A stretch of 64,000 nucleotides of DNA from Devosia chinhatensis (GCF_000969445.1 NZ_JZEY01000054.1:1054001-1118000), one strand, 5' to 3'; positions 34,675 through 43,667 are shown, counted from the first letter of the stretch. Translations and numbers: made by a program. Notes: generated by a model from the letters alone, not told the origin.

Positions 34675-35295
34675 ATGGGGGCCAAGGTCAACGGCGAGGA
34701 CGGTAATGCCGTCGGCCTGTCCAGGACAGGCGAGAGCACGCACGACAGCGCTACTCCTGTTGACCACAATTCCCAGGTCGACGTCATCCAGATCAGCGGC
34801 AGCATCAAATGGTTCGACGCAGGCAAGGGCTTCGGCTTCATTGTGCCTGACAATGGCATGGCCGATGTTCTGCTGCACGTGACCTGCCTGCGCCGCGACG
34901 GTTACCAGACAGCCTATGAAGGCGCGCGCATCGTCGTTGAGGCGCTGAACCGCCCGGGCGGGCTGCAGGCCTTCCGCATCGTTTCCATGGACGAATCGAC
35001 GGCGTTGCATCCTTCGCAGATGCCCGCGCCGCGCACCCATGTCGTGGTCGAGCCGACCTCGGGTATGGTTCGCCTCGAAGTGAAGTGGTTCAACCGCATC
35101 CGCGGATTCGGCTTCCTGTCGGCCGGCGAGGGCACGCCCGATATCTTCGTGCATATGGAAACGCTGCGCCGCTTCGGCATCACCGAATTGCGCCCCGGCC
35201 AGTTTGTTCTGGTGCGCTACGGCAATGGCCCCAAGGGCCTTATGGTGGCCGAAATTCGTCCGGATGGTTGGGGCGACGCGCCGTCGTCGCATTGA
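34675..35295 (+). CDS. Protein with two cold-shock domains
   Basis: A 206-residue protein with two OB-fold cold-shock domains. The first (about 37-105) has ISGSIKWFDAGKGFGFIV; the second (about 135-200) has VRLEVKWFNRIRGFGFLS and DIFVHMETLRRFG. In both, the RNP1-type aromatic motif (KGFGFI / RGFGFL) is kept, while RNP2 is clear only in the second (DIFVH versus DVLLH). An N-terminal ~35-residue acidic region is unstructured. Double-domain CspA relatives are usual in Rhizobiales; they bind single-stranded RNA or DNA. The leader holds a small CCCGT/ACGGG hairpin. Confidence 0.9.
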   Translation: MGAKVNGEDGNAVGLSRTGESTHDSATPVDHNSQVDVIQISGSIKWFDAGKGFGFIVPDNGMADVLLHVTCLRRDGYQTAYEGARIVVEALNRPGGLQAFRIVSMDESTALHPSQMPAPRTHVVVEPTSGMVRLEVKWFNRIRGFGFLSAGEGTPDIFVHMETLRRFGITELRPGQFVLVRYGNGPKGLMVAEIRPDGWGDAPSSH

Positions 35296-35320
35296 TTCTC
35301 CAGTGAAAGGCCCCTTGGCC

Positions 35321-35797
35321 GTGCTCAACCTTTCGTTCCTGCCATCCGCCCGCCGTCTGTCACCTGCCTTGGCTGGCCTCGTTGGCGCTCTCGCGCTCAG
35401 CATCCCGCTTTCCGCGCTCGCCGACGAGACACAACTGGTCATCCAGTCGGCCAATGGCGATCATGCCTTCACTGTCGAAGTGGTCGACACGCCCGAGAGT
35501 CGCGCCCGCGGCCTGATGTTCGTCGAGGACCTGGCCCCTGACGCGGGCATGCTGTTCGACTTCGAGGCGGAGCGGCTGGTGTCCTTCTGGATGAAGAACA
35601 CGCTCATTCCGCTCGACATGCTCTTCATCACTGCCGACGGCACGATCAGCAATATTCACGTCAATGCCGTCCCGCACGACGAGACGTCCATCCCCTCGGA
35701 GGGACCGGTGCAATATGTGCTGGAAATTCCAGGCGGCCGGTCTGTCGAGCTGGGCATCGAAGCGGGCGACACGGTAACCCACCCGCGCATCGACTAG
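35321..35797 (+). CDS. DUF192 family protein, exported
   Basis: A 158-residue protein with a signal peptide (hydrophobic LSPALAGLVGALALSIPLSALA, cleavage before DETQ). The mature part is a DUF192 domain: VEVVDTPESRARGLMFVEDLA, SFWMKNTLIPLDMLFI and the C-terminal VQYVLEIPGG. The function of the family is unknown. Start GTG 35321 has AAAGG upstream; GTG 35303 is possible. It lies 25 bases after the cold-shock gene and may be cotranscribed. Confidence 0.85.
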   Translation: MLNLSFLPSARRLSPALAGLVGALALSIPLSALADETQLVIQSANGDHAFTVEVVDTPESRARGLMFVEDLAPDAGMLFDFEAERLVSFWMKNTLIPLDMLFITADGTISNIHVNAVPHDETSIPSEGPVQYVLEIPGGRSVELGIEAGDTVTHPRID

Positions 35798-35806
35798 GCG
35801 GATCGC

Positions 35807-36493
35807 CTAGAGCCGTGCGATCACCATGCAGTCGATCACGGCCCACAGATGCAGGCTCGCCCCTGCCACGACGAAAACATGCCACAGGGCGTTCTGGAAG
35901 CGTAGCTTTTCCCAGAGATGAAACACGATGCCGGCGGAATAAGTCATGCCGCCGGCCAGCAGCAGCCATAGCGTGGAAGCGGGCAGGGCCTGTCCCAGCG
36001 ATTGGAAAACCAACACCCCGCTCCAGCCGATCGCCAGATAGAGCGCAATCGCGATCCGACCGAATCGCTGCGGCACGATCAGCTTGAGCGCCACCCCGAC
36101 CAGCGACGCTCCCCAGACCAGGCTCATCATCACCGTGCCGGTCGGCGTGCCGCCCAGGATGGCCAGGAACGGCGTATAGGAGCCGGCAATGAACAGAAAG
36201 ATCGCCGCCTGGTCCAGCCGCGCCAGGTAATGCTTCATGCGTGACGCCGGGTAGAGATTGTAGGCCAGGGACACGCCCAGCACCACGATCAGCGTGGCGA
36301 CGTAAATCAGTAGCGATGGAAACGCCTCGGGCGCCGTATGCGTCAACGCCAGCGTCAGGAGGATCGAACCGGCGGCGATGGCACCCACGAGACCCAGGAT
36401 ATGCACCGCAGCGTCGGCCACTTTCTCGGCGACCGAATAGGCGCGGCGGCTGTCATGTATAATGGGAATGCTCGTCTCGGTCGCGCTGGTCAT
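35807..36493 (-). CDS. Hemolysin III family membrane protein (PAQR-like)
   Basis: A 228-residue integral membrane protein with seven predicted helices. The N-terminal segment YSVAEKVADAAVHILGLVGA and the C-terminal metal-site region FHLWEKLRFQNALWHVFVVAGASLH fit the YqfA/HlyIII group of the CREST superfamily. Relatives are called hemolysin III, but a lipid hydrolase or membrane-fluidity role is as likely. Two adjacent ATG codons follow AAGGAGG; the inner one (36493) has better spacing. The gene converges with DUF192. Confidence 0.88.
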   Translation of the reverse strand: MTSATETSIPIIHDSRRAYSVAEKVADAAVHILGLVGAIAAGSILLTLALTHTAPEAFPSLLIYVATLIVVLGVSLAYNLYPASRMKHYLARLDQAAIFLFIAGSYTPFLAILGGTPTGTVMMSLVWGASLVGVALKLIVPQRFGRIAIALYLAIGWSGVLVFQSLGQALPASTLWLLLAGGMTYSAGIVFHLWEKLRFQNALWHVFVVAGASLHLWAVIDCMVIARL

Positions 36494-36659
36494 CATGCCC
36501 CTCCTTGCCGTCATCGTGTGGCGGTGATGTGACCAGAACCTTGCCGGCGGGCCACTTTCGTGCGGTCTCGTAAAGCCGGGCTGAACTTTCCTGGTGAACA
36601 AGTGCTTGCCGCCCGCGTGCGATCTTGACGGGTAACGCTGCTGTTACTCTAACGGCTCC

Positions 36660-37118
36660 ATGAGCCGTAAGACCAAAGCCCCGATCGCCCTATATTCCGC
36701 GCTTGCCGACGCGACCCGCTGCCGGATCCTCGAGATCCTGGCCGATGGACCCATTCCGGTGCATCGCCTCGCCGACGCCTTTGCCATCAGCCGCCCCGCC
36801 ATCTCCCGTCACCTGCGGGTGCTCAAGGAGGCTGGCCTTGTTGCCGAGGTGAAGAAGGGCCGCGAAAACCTCTATGCCTTCCGCTCCAAAAAGCTCGACA
36901 AGGCTCAGGCCTGGATTGCCGTCATGGCCGCGCCGCGGGACGTTTCGGCGCAAGTGGAAACACCTGTCGCCGCAGACGCTGGACGACCCAACGTCAGCCC
37001 AGTCATCGAGATCACCGCGGCCGGCGTCGAGCCCGCCCCTCAAAAGCCGACACGCAAGCCCGTGCGCCCGCCCGAGCCGGCGGCCGTCGCCCTCAACCAG
37101 ATGGGCTTTGATTTCTAA
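36660..37118 (+). CDS. ArsR-family transcriptional regulator
   Basis: A 152-residue protein with an N-terminal winged helix (about 8-85): ALADATRCRILEILADG, then HRLADAFAISRPAISRHLRVLKEAGLV with the recognition helix and a beta-wing EVKKGRENLYAFR. No metal-binding Cys pair is present, so it is not a metal sensor of the ArsR/SmtB kind. The C-terminal ~60 residues are Pro/Ala rich and likely disordered. Its stop overlaps the 3' end of the converging HAD gene by 4 bases. Targets are unknown. Confidence 0.9.
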   Translation: MSRKTKAPIALYSALADATRCRILEILADGPIPVHRLADAFAISRPAISRHLRVLKEAGLVAEVKKGRENLYAFRSKKLDKAQAWIAVMAAPRDVSAQVETPVAADAGRPNVSPVIEITAAGVEPAPQKPTRKPVRPPEPAAVALNQMGFDF

Positions 37119-37870
37119 AGCAGGGGTGCGGGCAGGGGGTCGATCAGCGATAGCCGCCGCTCATCCATGTCGAAAGCGGAGGCGACATGGCGTTCGAAGT
37201 CGCTGGCGCTCCAGACGATCTGCGATGGCGACAGCCGCGCCTCGACAGCCGCCAGTGCCGCCCGCGCACCGAGCGCAAACGGCCTGATCTGCCGGCCCAC
37301 CAGGGCGGAAGCCGCCTGAGCGGCCATGATGTCCTTGCGCTGGTCCCCGATATACCAGATCACGTCCGAGCTGCGCAGCTCACGGCCGATCCGGGTCAGC
37401 GCCAGCGTGATGGAATCGGGCCAGGGCTTGCCCCGCGCCACATCTTCGCGAAACACAGCCGTGCTGAAATATTTCTGCAGGTCGAAGGCCTTGAGCACGT
37501 CATGGCCATAGCCGCGTCCCAGGCCGTTGCTCACCACGCCCAGCGTGACGCCTTCCGAGCGCAGCCGCGCCAGCACAGTGCGCATCGACTCGCAGGGCAC
37601 CAGCATGTCTTCCACCGACTTGCGGCGAACCTTGTGGATGGCGCGATGAACGATCAGGCGCGGCTGGCGCTCTGCGGAGCATTGCCGGCGCATCAGCCGG
37701 AAGCGTGCCGCCAGACGGGCGCCCTTGTGCGAGCAATCGTCCAGGAATTCCAGCATCTGCAACACGCGCGGATTGACGTGATGCACCAATGTCCCATCGA
37801 GATCGAACAGCACGATGGTGGGTCGGTTCGCGTTATCAGCCAGTGGATCAGCCCTCGTTTGTGGCAACAA
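37115..37870 (-). CDS. HAD-family hydrolase
   Basis: A 251-residue phosphatase-like protein. Motif I is VLFDLDGTLVHH (nucleophile Asp), motif II is LGVVSNGLGRG, motif III includes the Lys of RGKPWPDS and motif IV is IWYIGDQRKDI. A helical cap with several Arg residues lies between motifs I and II. The protein resembles phosphoglycolate phosphatases, but the cap is unusual and the substrate unknown. A Met at residue 1 precedes LPQTRADPLADNANRPT; internal starts are possible. Confidence 0.85.
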   Translation of the reverse strand: MLPQTRADPLADNANRPTIVLFDLDGTLVHHVNPRVLQMLEFLDDCSHKGARLAARFRLMRRQCSAERQPRLIVHRAIHKVRRKSVEDMLVPCESMRTVLARLRSEGVTLGVVSNGLGRGYGHDVLKAFDLQKYFSTAVFREDVARGKPWPDSITLALTRIGRELRSSDVIWYIGDQRKDIMAAQAASALVGRQIRPFALGARAALAAVEARLSPSQIVWSASDFERHVASAFDMDERRLSLIDPLPAPLL

Positions 37871-38013
37871 CGTGGCCTAATTCGCCGGGTCGGGCAAGCC
37901 AAAATGGCCTTGCCCGGGTCAGGAGACCGTGAAGCGGAGCACCTCGGCACCATCCAATTCCGCGCGCCGGGTGTGGCCTTGGCTGCAAAATGTTGTAAAG
38001 GAAAGGCCGTCGC

Positions 38014-38090
38014 GGTCCCGTAGCTCAGCTGGATAGAGCAGCAGCCTTCTAAGCTGTTGGTCACAGGTTCGAATCCTGTCGGGATCGCCA
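38014..38090 (+). tRNA. tRNA-Arg (TCT)
   Basis: The 77-base gene includes the encoded CCA (38088-38090). The acceptor GGTCCCG pairs with CGGGATC, the anticodon loop is TTCTAAG, and the T-arm has GGTTCGAATCC. It ends 2 bases before the stop of the LacI-type gene on the other strand. Confidence 0.95.
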
Positions 38091-38092
38091 GC

Positions 38093-39133
38093 CTATCCCG
38101 CGTCTTTCGCCTGTGCGGTGCTGTCACGGACCACGAGTTCGGACGTCAGCACGATTCGCGTCGGCCCCCGGGCGAGCTCGGCTTCTTCGAGCATGTCGAT
38201 CAACGTTTCGGCGGCGATGCGACCCAGCGTTTCGCGCGGCTGGCGCATGGTGGTCAGGGGCGGCAGGTAATGAGCCGCAACGTCGAGATCGTCGAACCCT
38301 ACCATCGAGATGTCGCGCGGACATTCCAACCCGTGCCGGCGCAGCCCTGACAAAAAGCCGATCGCCGATTCGTCGTTTGCCGCGAACATCGCCGAGGGCT
38401 TTTCCGCGAGCGCCATGTAGCGCGAGGCCGCCGCAAAGCCGCTCGCCATTTCGAAATTGCCGCGAAAGATCCAGTCCGGGCGAACCGCGATGCCCGCCTT
38501 GTCCATGGCCTTGCGAAATCCCGAAAGCCGGTCCTGCGCGACGACATTGCTGTCCGGGCCCATGATGTGGCCTATGCGCCTGTGACCGAGATCGAGCAGG
38601 TGCCGCGTTGCCCGGATCGCAGCGACCTCGTTGTCGGTCACGACGGTGGGGAAGTTGTTGTTGGACACTTCCTCGCAGGCCATCACCACCGGCACCGAAT
38701 AGGGCGGCAGGGCAAAAGCGGTCAGCGTCTCCGCCCGGAGCGAGCCGTCGAAGAGGATGAGCCCGTCGGCGCGGTTGGACAGCATGTAGTTCTGCAGCCG
38801 CCGCGCCGTATCCTGGCCGAAATAGAGATTGGCCACGATCACGTCATAGCCCCGGCTGGTCGCCTCCCGCTCGATGGCGTCGAGAATGGAGGAAAAGAAC
38901 GTGTTTCGGATATCGGGGAGCGCCACGAGGATGGTTTTGGCCACGCGCTGGCGCAATGAGCGGGCCGCCTGATTGAGTGTGTAACCGGTTTCATGGATCG
39001 CGGCCGAGATGCGGGCGCGGGTGCTCTCGCTTACCCGTTCAGGGGTGGAGAGGGCACGACTCACGGTTGCGGTGGACACCATGGCGGCGCGCGCAACATC
39101 TTGAATGGTAGGCGTTTTCTGCAGCTGGCGCAT
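38093..39133 (-). CDS. LacI-family transcriptional regulator of the sugar locus
   Basis: A 346-residue repressor. The N-terminal HTH is TIQDVARAAMVSTATVSRALS, followed by the hinge helix region NQAARSLRQRVAKTI. The periplasmic-binding-protein-like core is complete (IGHIMGPDSNVVAQDRLSGF, AMFAANDESAIGFLSGL, ISMVGFDDLDVAAHY). The hinge carries Leu-Arg at the usual minor-groove position. It is divergent from the sugar transporter operon, and three ATCGAT-centred sites lie between them, so it very likely represses that operon and itself until its sugar is bound. Confidence 0.92.
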   Translation of the reverse strand: MRQLQKTPTIQDVARAAMVSTATVSRALSTPERVSESTRARISAAIHETGYTLNQAARSLRQRVAKTILVALPDIRNTFFSSILDAIEREATSRGYDVIVANLYFGQDTARRLQNYMLSNRADGLILFDGSLRAETLTAFALPPYSVPVVMACEEVSNNNFPTVVTDNEVAAIRATRHLLDLGHRRIGHIMGPDSNVVAQDRLSGFRKAMDKAGIAVRPDWIFRGNFEMASGFAAASRYMALAEKPSAMFAANDESAIGFLSGLRRHGLECPRDISMVGFDDLDVAAHYLPPLTTMRQPRETLGRIAAETLIDMLEEAELARGPTRIVLTSELVVRDSTAQAKDAG

Positions 39134-39174
39134 CGCTGGCAGCGCCCCCTTTCGCTGTCAGTAACGCAAACGAT

Positions 39175-39188
39175 CTAAATCGATCTTG
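39175..39188 (+). promoter_or_regulatory. LacI-type operator, site 1 (weak)
   Basis: CTAAATCGATCTTG shares the AAATCGAT core with sites 2 and 3 and overlaps the -35 box of the sugar-operon promoter. Its outer bases differ from the other two. Confidence 0.45.
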
Positions 39189-39212
39189 ACAGGTCCGCAA
39201 GCCTTGTATGAA
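39186..39212 (+). promoter_or_regulatory. Candidate sigma70 promoter of the sugar operon
   Basis: TTGACA (39186-39191) matches the -35 consensus; TATGAA (39207-39212) is a fair -10 box after a short 15-base spacer. Operator site 2 starts 6 bases after it. Confidence 0.45.
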
Positions 39213-39217
39213 ACTCC

Positions 39218-39231
39218 TGAAATCGATTGCA
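39218..39231 (+). promoter_or_regulatory. LacI-type operator, site 2
   Basis: TGAAATCGATTGCA fits the near-palindrome TGNAATCGATTNCA with central CG, typical of LacI-family sites. It is just downstream of the candidate -10 box. Confidence 0.65.
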
Positions 39232-39252
39232 GAGGCACTTTGGAACGTGTAG

Positions 39253-39266
39253 TGCAATCGATTACA
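39253..39266 (+). promoter_or_regulatory. LacI-type operator, site 3
   Basis: TGCAATCGATTACA is the mirror form of site 2, with centres 35 bases apart (a little over three helical turns). Confidence 0.65.
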
Positions 39267-39359
39267 CGCAGTTGCGATTTGCCTTCAGGTAAAGGCATGT
39301 ATGCATCTGGTGCATTGCTGGGGCCTCTGGCTCCTTCATGTTCGTTGGGAGGACAACCT

Positions 39360-40598
39360 ATGAAAAAGTTTGCAGTGGTCGCCGCAATGGCAACCGCTTT
39401 CCTCGGCTCCACGGCCTATGCTGCCGAGCTGGAAGTGACCCACTGGTGGACGTCTGCCGGTGAAGCTGCCGCTATCGCCGAGTTCGCCAAGGTCTTCGAA
39501 GAAGAAACCGGCAACACCTGGGTCGACTCGGCTCTGGCCGGTTCGGGCACCGGTGCCAACCCGGTCATCATCAGCCGCATCATCGGCGGTGACCCGATGG
39601 GCGCCACCCAGATGAACACCGGCCGTGACGCCGAGGAGCTCATCCAGGCTGGCCTGATGCGCGACCTGACCGACATCGTCGCCGATCTCGACATCGACAG
39701 CTTCTATGTCGACCAATCGCTGCTCGAGCCGTGCCGCTATGAAGGTGGTCTCTACTGTCTGCCGATCAACATCCATTCGTGGGATTGGCTGTGGCTCTCC
39801 ACCGCTGCTTACGAAAAGATCGGTCAGCCGGTTCCGACCAACTGGGACGAGTACGTGGCCTCCTGGCCCGCTCTGCAGGAAGCCGGCATTCTGCCGTTCG
39901 CACTGGGCACCGGTTGGCCGATCAACGGCATTCCGGGCGTGCTGATGGCCGGTATCGGTGGTACCGACCTCGTTATGCAGGTCAACCGTGACAAGAGCGC
40001 CGACGCCGTTCGCGGTCCTGATTTCCGCAAGGTCGCGGAAGCCATGGACATGCTGCGCAGTGTCGTGTCTCCCGAGACCATGGTTCCCTCGTTCGGCGAC
40101 GCTGGCAATCAGCTGCTGACCGGCGATGCCGCTGGCAACATCCACGGCGACTGGCTCCAGGGCGACCTGCAGATCGCAGGCGGCGTTCCCGGTGAAGACT
40201 ATGAATGTCTCCCCGCACTCGGCCTGGGCACCCAGCTCACCGGTGGTGGCGACAGCTTCTACTTCCCCGTTCTGCCCGAAGGTACCGATCCGGCTGTGAT
40301 CGAAGCCCAGGAGCAGCTGGCTCGCATCCTGATCTCGCCGGAAGCGCAGCTGAAGTTCAACCTGGTCAAGGGCTCCATGCCGATCCGCACCGACATCGAC
40401 CTGTCGGGTGCCAATGCGTGCATGACCAAGGCTCTGGCTCTGCTGGACAACGGTCTGCTGCCCTCGGGTGACTTCTCGCTCTCGAGCGACACCCAGAAGC
40501 AGCTCGAAGATCTCAACCTCGAATTCATCGCCGACGACAACATCACCGTCGACGACTATGTCGAGCGTTACGCTTCGATCATCGAGCAGGCTGACTAA
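39360..40598 (+). CDS. Sugar ABC transporter substrate-binding protein (CUT1 type)
   Basis: A 412-residue periplasmic protein with a signal peptide (MKKFAVVAAMATAFLGSTAYA, cleavage before AEL). It has the binding-protein family 1 features ELEVTHWWTSAGEAAAIAEF and TNWDEYVASWPALQEAGI, and resembles glucose/mannose binding proteins such as GtsA. ATG at 39360 follows GGGAGG. Codon use is strongly biased, as in highly expressed genes. It is the first gene of the sugar operon; a G/C hairpin follows the stop. Confidence 0.92.
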   Translation: MKKFAVVAAMATAFLGSTAYAAELEVTHWWTSAGEAAAIAEFAKVFEEETGNTWVDSALAGSGTGANPVIISRIIGGDPMGATQMNTGRDAEELIQAGLMRDLTDIVADLDIDSFYVDQSLLEPCRYEGGLYCLPINIHSWDWLWLSTAAYEKIGQPVPTNWDEYVASWPALQEAGILPFALGTGWPINGIPGVLMAGIGGTDLVMQVNRDKSADAVRGPDFRKVAEAMDMLRSVVSPETMVPSFGDAGNQLLTGDAAGNIHGDWLQGDLQIAGGVPGEDYECLPALGLGTQLTGGGDSFYFPVLPEGTDPAVIEAQEQLARILISPEAQLKFNLVKGSMPIRTDIDLSGANACMTKALALLDNGLLPSGDFSLSSDTQKQLEDLNLEFIADDNITVDDYVERYASIIEQAD

Positions 40599-40607
40599 TC
40601 TGGCAAG

Positions 40608-40625
40608 GCGCCGGTTTTCCGGCGC
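40608..40625 (+). other. Intercistronic hairpin after the sugar-binding protein gene
   Basis: GCGCCGG-TTTT-CCGGCGC is a perfect 7-bp stem without a following T run. It may stabilise the upstream mRNA so that the binding protein is made in excess over the permeases. Confidence 0.6.
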
Positions 40626-40688
40626 GCTGGAACAATGAGATGGCCGGTCTTGGTCGCCAAGGCCGGCTACTTTCACATGGAGATGTAC

Positions 40689-41627
40689 ATGGCGGACGTC
40701 GCCACTCAGCAGTCGAGGACGAAAACGGCGCCGCATCGCCGCAACTTCTTCAGCAAGCTGTTTCTGCACAATCTGTCGGCCAAGATAGCTGCGCTGCCGA
40801 TGATCGCGACCGTGCTCGTGATTTTCGTCGGCTGCACCATCTGGACGGTCTATTACTCGTTCACCAATTCGCGTCTTCTGCCGCGTAACGAATTTGTCGG
40901 CTTCGACCAGTATGCGCGCCTGTTCGGCACCTCGCGCTGGAATGTGTCGATCACGAACCTGATCATGTACGGTTCGATGTCGCTGGTGCTCACCCTCACC
41001 CTCGGCTTTCTTCTTGCCGTGCTGATGGACCAGAAAGTGCGCTTTGAAAGCGCCTTCCGCACCATCATGCTTTATCCGTTCGCCCTGTCCTTCATCGTGA
41101 CGGGTCTGGTCTGGCAGTGGATCATGAACCCCACGCTGGGCCTGCAGGGCACATTCCGCAATCTCGGCTGGACCGGGTTCACCTTCGACTGGATTTCCAA
41201 TCCGCGCATGGTGTTGTTTGCGCTGCTCATTGCCGGTCTCTGGCAGGGTGTGGGCTTTTGCATGATCCTCATGCTGGCCGGGCTGCGCGGCGTGGATGAG
41301 GAAATCTGGAAGGCCGCGCGCGTCGACGGCATTCCCACCTGGCGCACCTATGTGTCCGTTGTCCTGCCCATGATGCGCGGCGTGCTGGTTACGGCCGTGG
41401 TGATCATCGGCTCGGGTATCGTGCGTCTCTACGATCTTGTGGTGGCCTTGACCAATGGCGGTCCTGGTATCTCGTCCGAAGTGCCGGCCAAATATGTGTA
41501 CGACTACATGTTCGGCGGCGGCAATATCGGCCAGGGCCTGGCTGCGGCCAGCATGATGCTGCTCACCGTGCTGATCATCATGATCCCGTGGGCCTATCTC
41601 GAATTCGGTGGAAAGGGTCGCCGCTGA
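40689..41627 (+). CDS. Sugar ABC transporter permease (MalF type)
   Basis: A 312-residue inner-membrane protein with six predicted helices. The EAA loop that contacts the ATPase reads EEIWKAARVDGIPTWRTYVSVVLP. The ATG at 40689 is preceded by GGAG with 6-base spacing; earlier in-frame ATGs lack this. The next permease starts within its stop codon (TGATG). Confidence 0.94.
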   Translation: MADVATQQSRTKTAPHRRNFFSKLFLHNLSAKIAALPMIATVLVIFVGCTIWTVYYSFTNSRLLPRNEFVGFDQYARLFGTSRWNVSITNLIMYGSMSLVLTLTLGFLLAVLMDQKVRFESAFRTIMLYPFALSFIVTGLVWQWIMNPTLGLQGTFRNLGWTGFTFDWISNPRMVLFALLIAGLWQGVGFCMILMLAGLRGVDEEIWKAARVDGIPTWRTYVSVVLPMMRGVLVTAVVIIGSGIVRLYDLVVALTNGGPGISSEVPAKYVYDYMFGGGNIGQGLAAASMMLLTVLIIMIPWAYLEFGGKGRR

Positions 41628-42562
41628 TGAGCCAGACCGCAACCATGTCGGGCGCTGCGCCGACCACGCCATCCACTTCCGGCACGGAACCGCGCGGCCC
41701 CCGGCCAAAGCCGTTCTTCACGCCCAAGAAGATCATCATCTACACGACGCTGTTCTTCTTCAGCCTCTACTTCCTGTTCCCCCTCTATGTGATGGTGGTG
41801 ACCTCGCTCAAGTCGATGCCGGAAATCCGGTTCGGCAACATCTTCGCCCTTCCGGCCGCACCCAATTTCGATGCCTGGGTGAAGGCCTGGACCTCGGCCT
41901 GTACCGGTCTGACCTGTAACGGTCTGTCCCCGGGCTTCTGGAACTCGGTGCGCATCACCATTCCGTCCACCATCGTCTCGATCTTCATCGCGGCCGTGAA
42001 CGGCTATGCACTGGTCAACTGGCGCTTCAAGGGCTCGGAAATCTTCTTCTCGATCCTGATCTTCGGCTCCTTCATCCCCTATCAGGTGATGCTCTATCCG
42101 CTGGTGATCATCACGCGCGAAATGGGCATTTTCGGCTCGCTGCAGGGCGTCATCCTCATCCATACTATCTTCGGCATGCCGATCCTGACCCTGCTGTTCC
42201 GCAATTACTTTGCGTCGCTGCCGCAGGAATTGTTCAAGGCCGCTCGTGTCGATGGGGCAGGGTTCTGGCGCATCTTCTTCGAGATCATGCTGCCCATGTC
42301 GCTGCCGATCTTCGTGGTGGCACTGATCCTGCAGGTGACCGGTATCTGGAATGACTTCCTGTTCGGCGTGGTGTTCGCCGGCACGCAGAACCTGCCCATG
42401 ACCGTTCAGCTCAACAACATCGTCAACTCGGCTCAGGGTACGCCCGAATACAACGTCAACATGGCTGCGACCGTGCTGACCGGCCTCGTGCCCCTGATCA
42501 TCTACTTTGTCTCCGGCAAACTGTTCGTACGCGGCGTCGCCGCCGGCGCCGTGAAGGGATAA
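41627..42562 (+). CDS. Sugar ABC transporter permease (MalG type)
   Basis: A 311-residue partner permease with a ~30-residue Pro/Thr-rich cytoplasmic N-terminus and six helices. The EAA loop is ELFKAARVDGAGFWRIFFEIMLP. The start overlaps the previous stop by one base, so translation is coupled. The ATPase gene follows after 6 bases. Confidence 0.94.
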   Translation: MSQTATMSGAAPTTPSTSGTEPRGPRPKPFFTPKKIIIYTTLFFFSLYFLFPLYVMVVTSLKSMPEIRFGNIFALPAAPNFDAWVKAWTSACTGLTCNGLSPGFWNSVRITIPSTIVSIFIAAVNGYALVNWRFKGSEIFFSILIFGSFIPYQVMLYPLVIITREMGIFGSLQGVILIHTIFGMPILTLLFRNYFASLPQELFKAARVDGAGFWRIFFEIMLPMSLPIFVVALILQVTGIWNDFLFGVVFAGTQNLPMTVQLNNIVNSAQGTPEYNVNMAATVLTGLVPLIIYFVSGKLFVRGVAAGAVKG

Positions 42563-42568
42563 TCGACC

Positions 42569-43651
42569 ATGCAACCTAGCGTTTCCATCAAGGACCTCTC
42601 GCTCAACTTCGGTAATGTGAAGGTGCTCGAGAATCTCAATCTCGACATCGCACAGGGCGAGTTCATCGTGCTGCTCGGGCCCTCGGGCTGCGGCAAGTCC
42701 ACCTTGCTCAACTGCATTGCCGGCCTTCTCGAAGTCTCGGACGGGCAGATCTTCATCAACGGCAAGAACGTCACCTGGGAAGAGCCCAAGGACCGCGGCA
42801 TCGGCATGGTGTTCCAGTCCTATGCGCTCTATCCGCAGATGTCGGTCGAGAAGAACCTCAGCTTCGGCCTGCGCGTTGCGGGCATGAAGAAGGAAGAGAT
42901 CAACCAGCGCGTCAAGCGTGCGGCGGAAATCCTCCAGATCGAGCCGCTCCTGCAGCGCAAGCCGGCCAACCTGTCTGGTGGCCAGCGTCAGCGCGTGGCC
43001 ATCGGCCGTGCCCTGGTGCGCGATGTGGACGTCTTCCTCTTCGACGAGCCGCTGTCCAACCTTGACGCCAAGCTCCGCTCGGACCTGCGCGTCGAGATCA
43101 AGCGCCTGCATGCCCGCCTGAAGAACACCATGATCTACGTGACCCACGACCAGATCGAGGCGCTGACGCTGGCGGATCGCATTGCCATCATGAAGAATGG
43201 CGTGATCCAGCAGCTGGCCGATCCGCACACCATCTACAACAAGCCGGTCAATCTCTACGTTGCTGGCTTCATCGGCTCGCCATCGATGAACTTCATCAAC
43301 GGCACGCTCGAAGGCCAGCTGTTCACCGCCGATGATGGCACACGTATTCCCGTGGGCGCCTATGAATTTGCGGTGCCGCCGACCGGTTCCGCCAAGGCGG
43401 TTCTGGGCGTTCGCCCCGAGCACATCTTCATCGGTGATGCTGCCCAGGGCATGCCGTTCACCACCGAAGCGGAAATCGAAATCGTCGAGCCGATGGGTTC
43501 GGAAACCCTGGCCTGGACCAAGGTTGCCGGCATTCCCGTCACCTTCCGCTGCTCCAGCGACATTCCGCTGGCTGCCGGTCAGAAGGTGACCATCGGCTTC
43601 GACATCGCTCGCGGGTCGCTGTTCAGCGCACAGACCGAGAGCCGCCTGTAA
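42569..43651 (+). CDS. Sugar ABC transporter ATP-binding protein (UgpC/MalK type)
   Basis: A 360-residue ATPase. Walker A is GPSGCGKST, the Q-loop is FQSYALYPQMS, the signature is LSGGQRQRVAIGRAL, Walker B is VFLFDEPLSNLDAK and the switch His is in IYVTHDQIEALTLADR. A C-terminal TOBE/regulatory domain (about 240-360) includes LGVRPEHIFIGD. It energises the permease pair; ATPases of this class are sometimes shared between sugar importers. Confidence 0.96.
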   Translation: MQPSVSIKDLSLNFGNVKVLENLNLDIAQGEFIVLLGPSGCGKSTLLNCIAGLLEVSDGQIFINGKNVTWEEPKDRGIGMVFQSYALYPQMSVEKNLSFGLRVAGMKKEEINQRVKRAAEILQIEPLLQRKPANLSGGQRQRVAIGRALVRDVDVFLFDEPLSNLDAKLRSDLRVEIKRLHARLKNTMIYVTHDQIEALTLADRIAIMKNGVIQQLADPHTIYNKPVNLYVAGFIGSPSMNFINGTLEGQLFTADDGTRIPVGAYEFAVPPTGSAKAVLGVRPEHIFIGDAAQGMPFTTEAEIEIVEPMGSETLAWTKVAGIPVTFRCSSDIPLAAGQKVTIGFDIARGSLFSAQTESRL

Positions 43652-43667
43652 TAGGGCCACGACACCG

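Noticed and set aside
33142-38090. tRNA genes as phage or island attachment sites
   Set aside because: No integrase gene and no repeated tRNA 3' end was seen near any of the four tRNA genes.
39336-41708. 790-codon ORF on the minus strand
   Set aside because: It lies antisense to the sugar-binding protein and permease genes, is rich in His, Asp, Gly and Gln as expected from the complement of GC-rich codons, and shows no family motif.
41594-43660. 688-codon minus-strand ORF
   Set aside because: Antisense to the MalG-type permease and ATPase genes, both of which carry full motifs.
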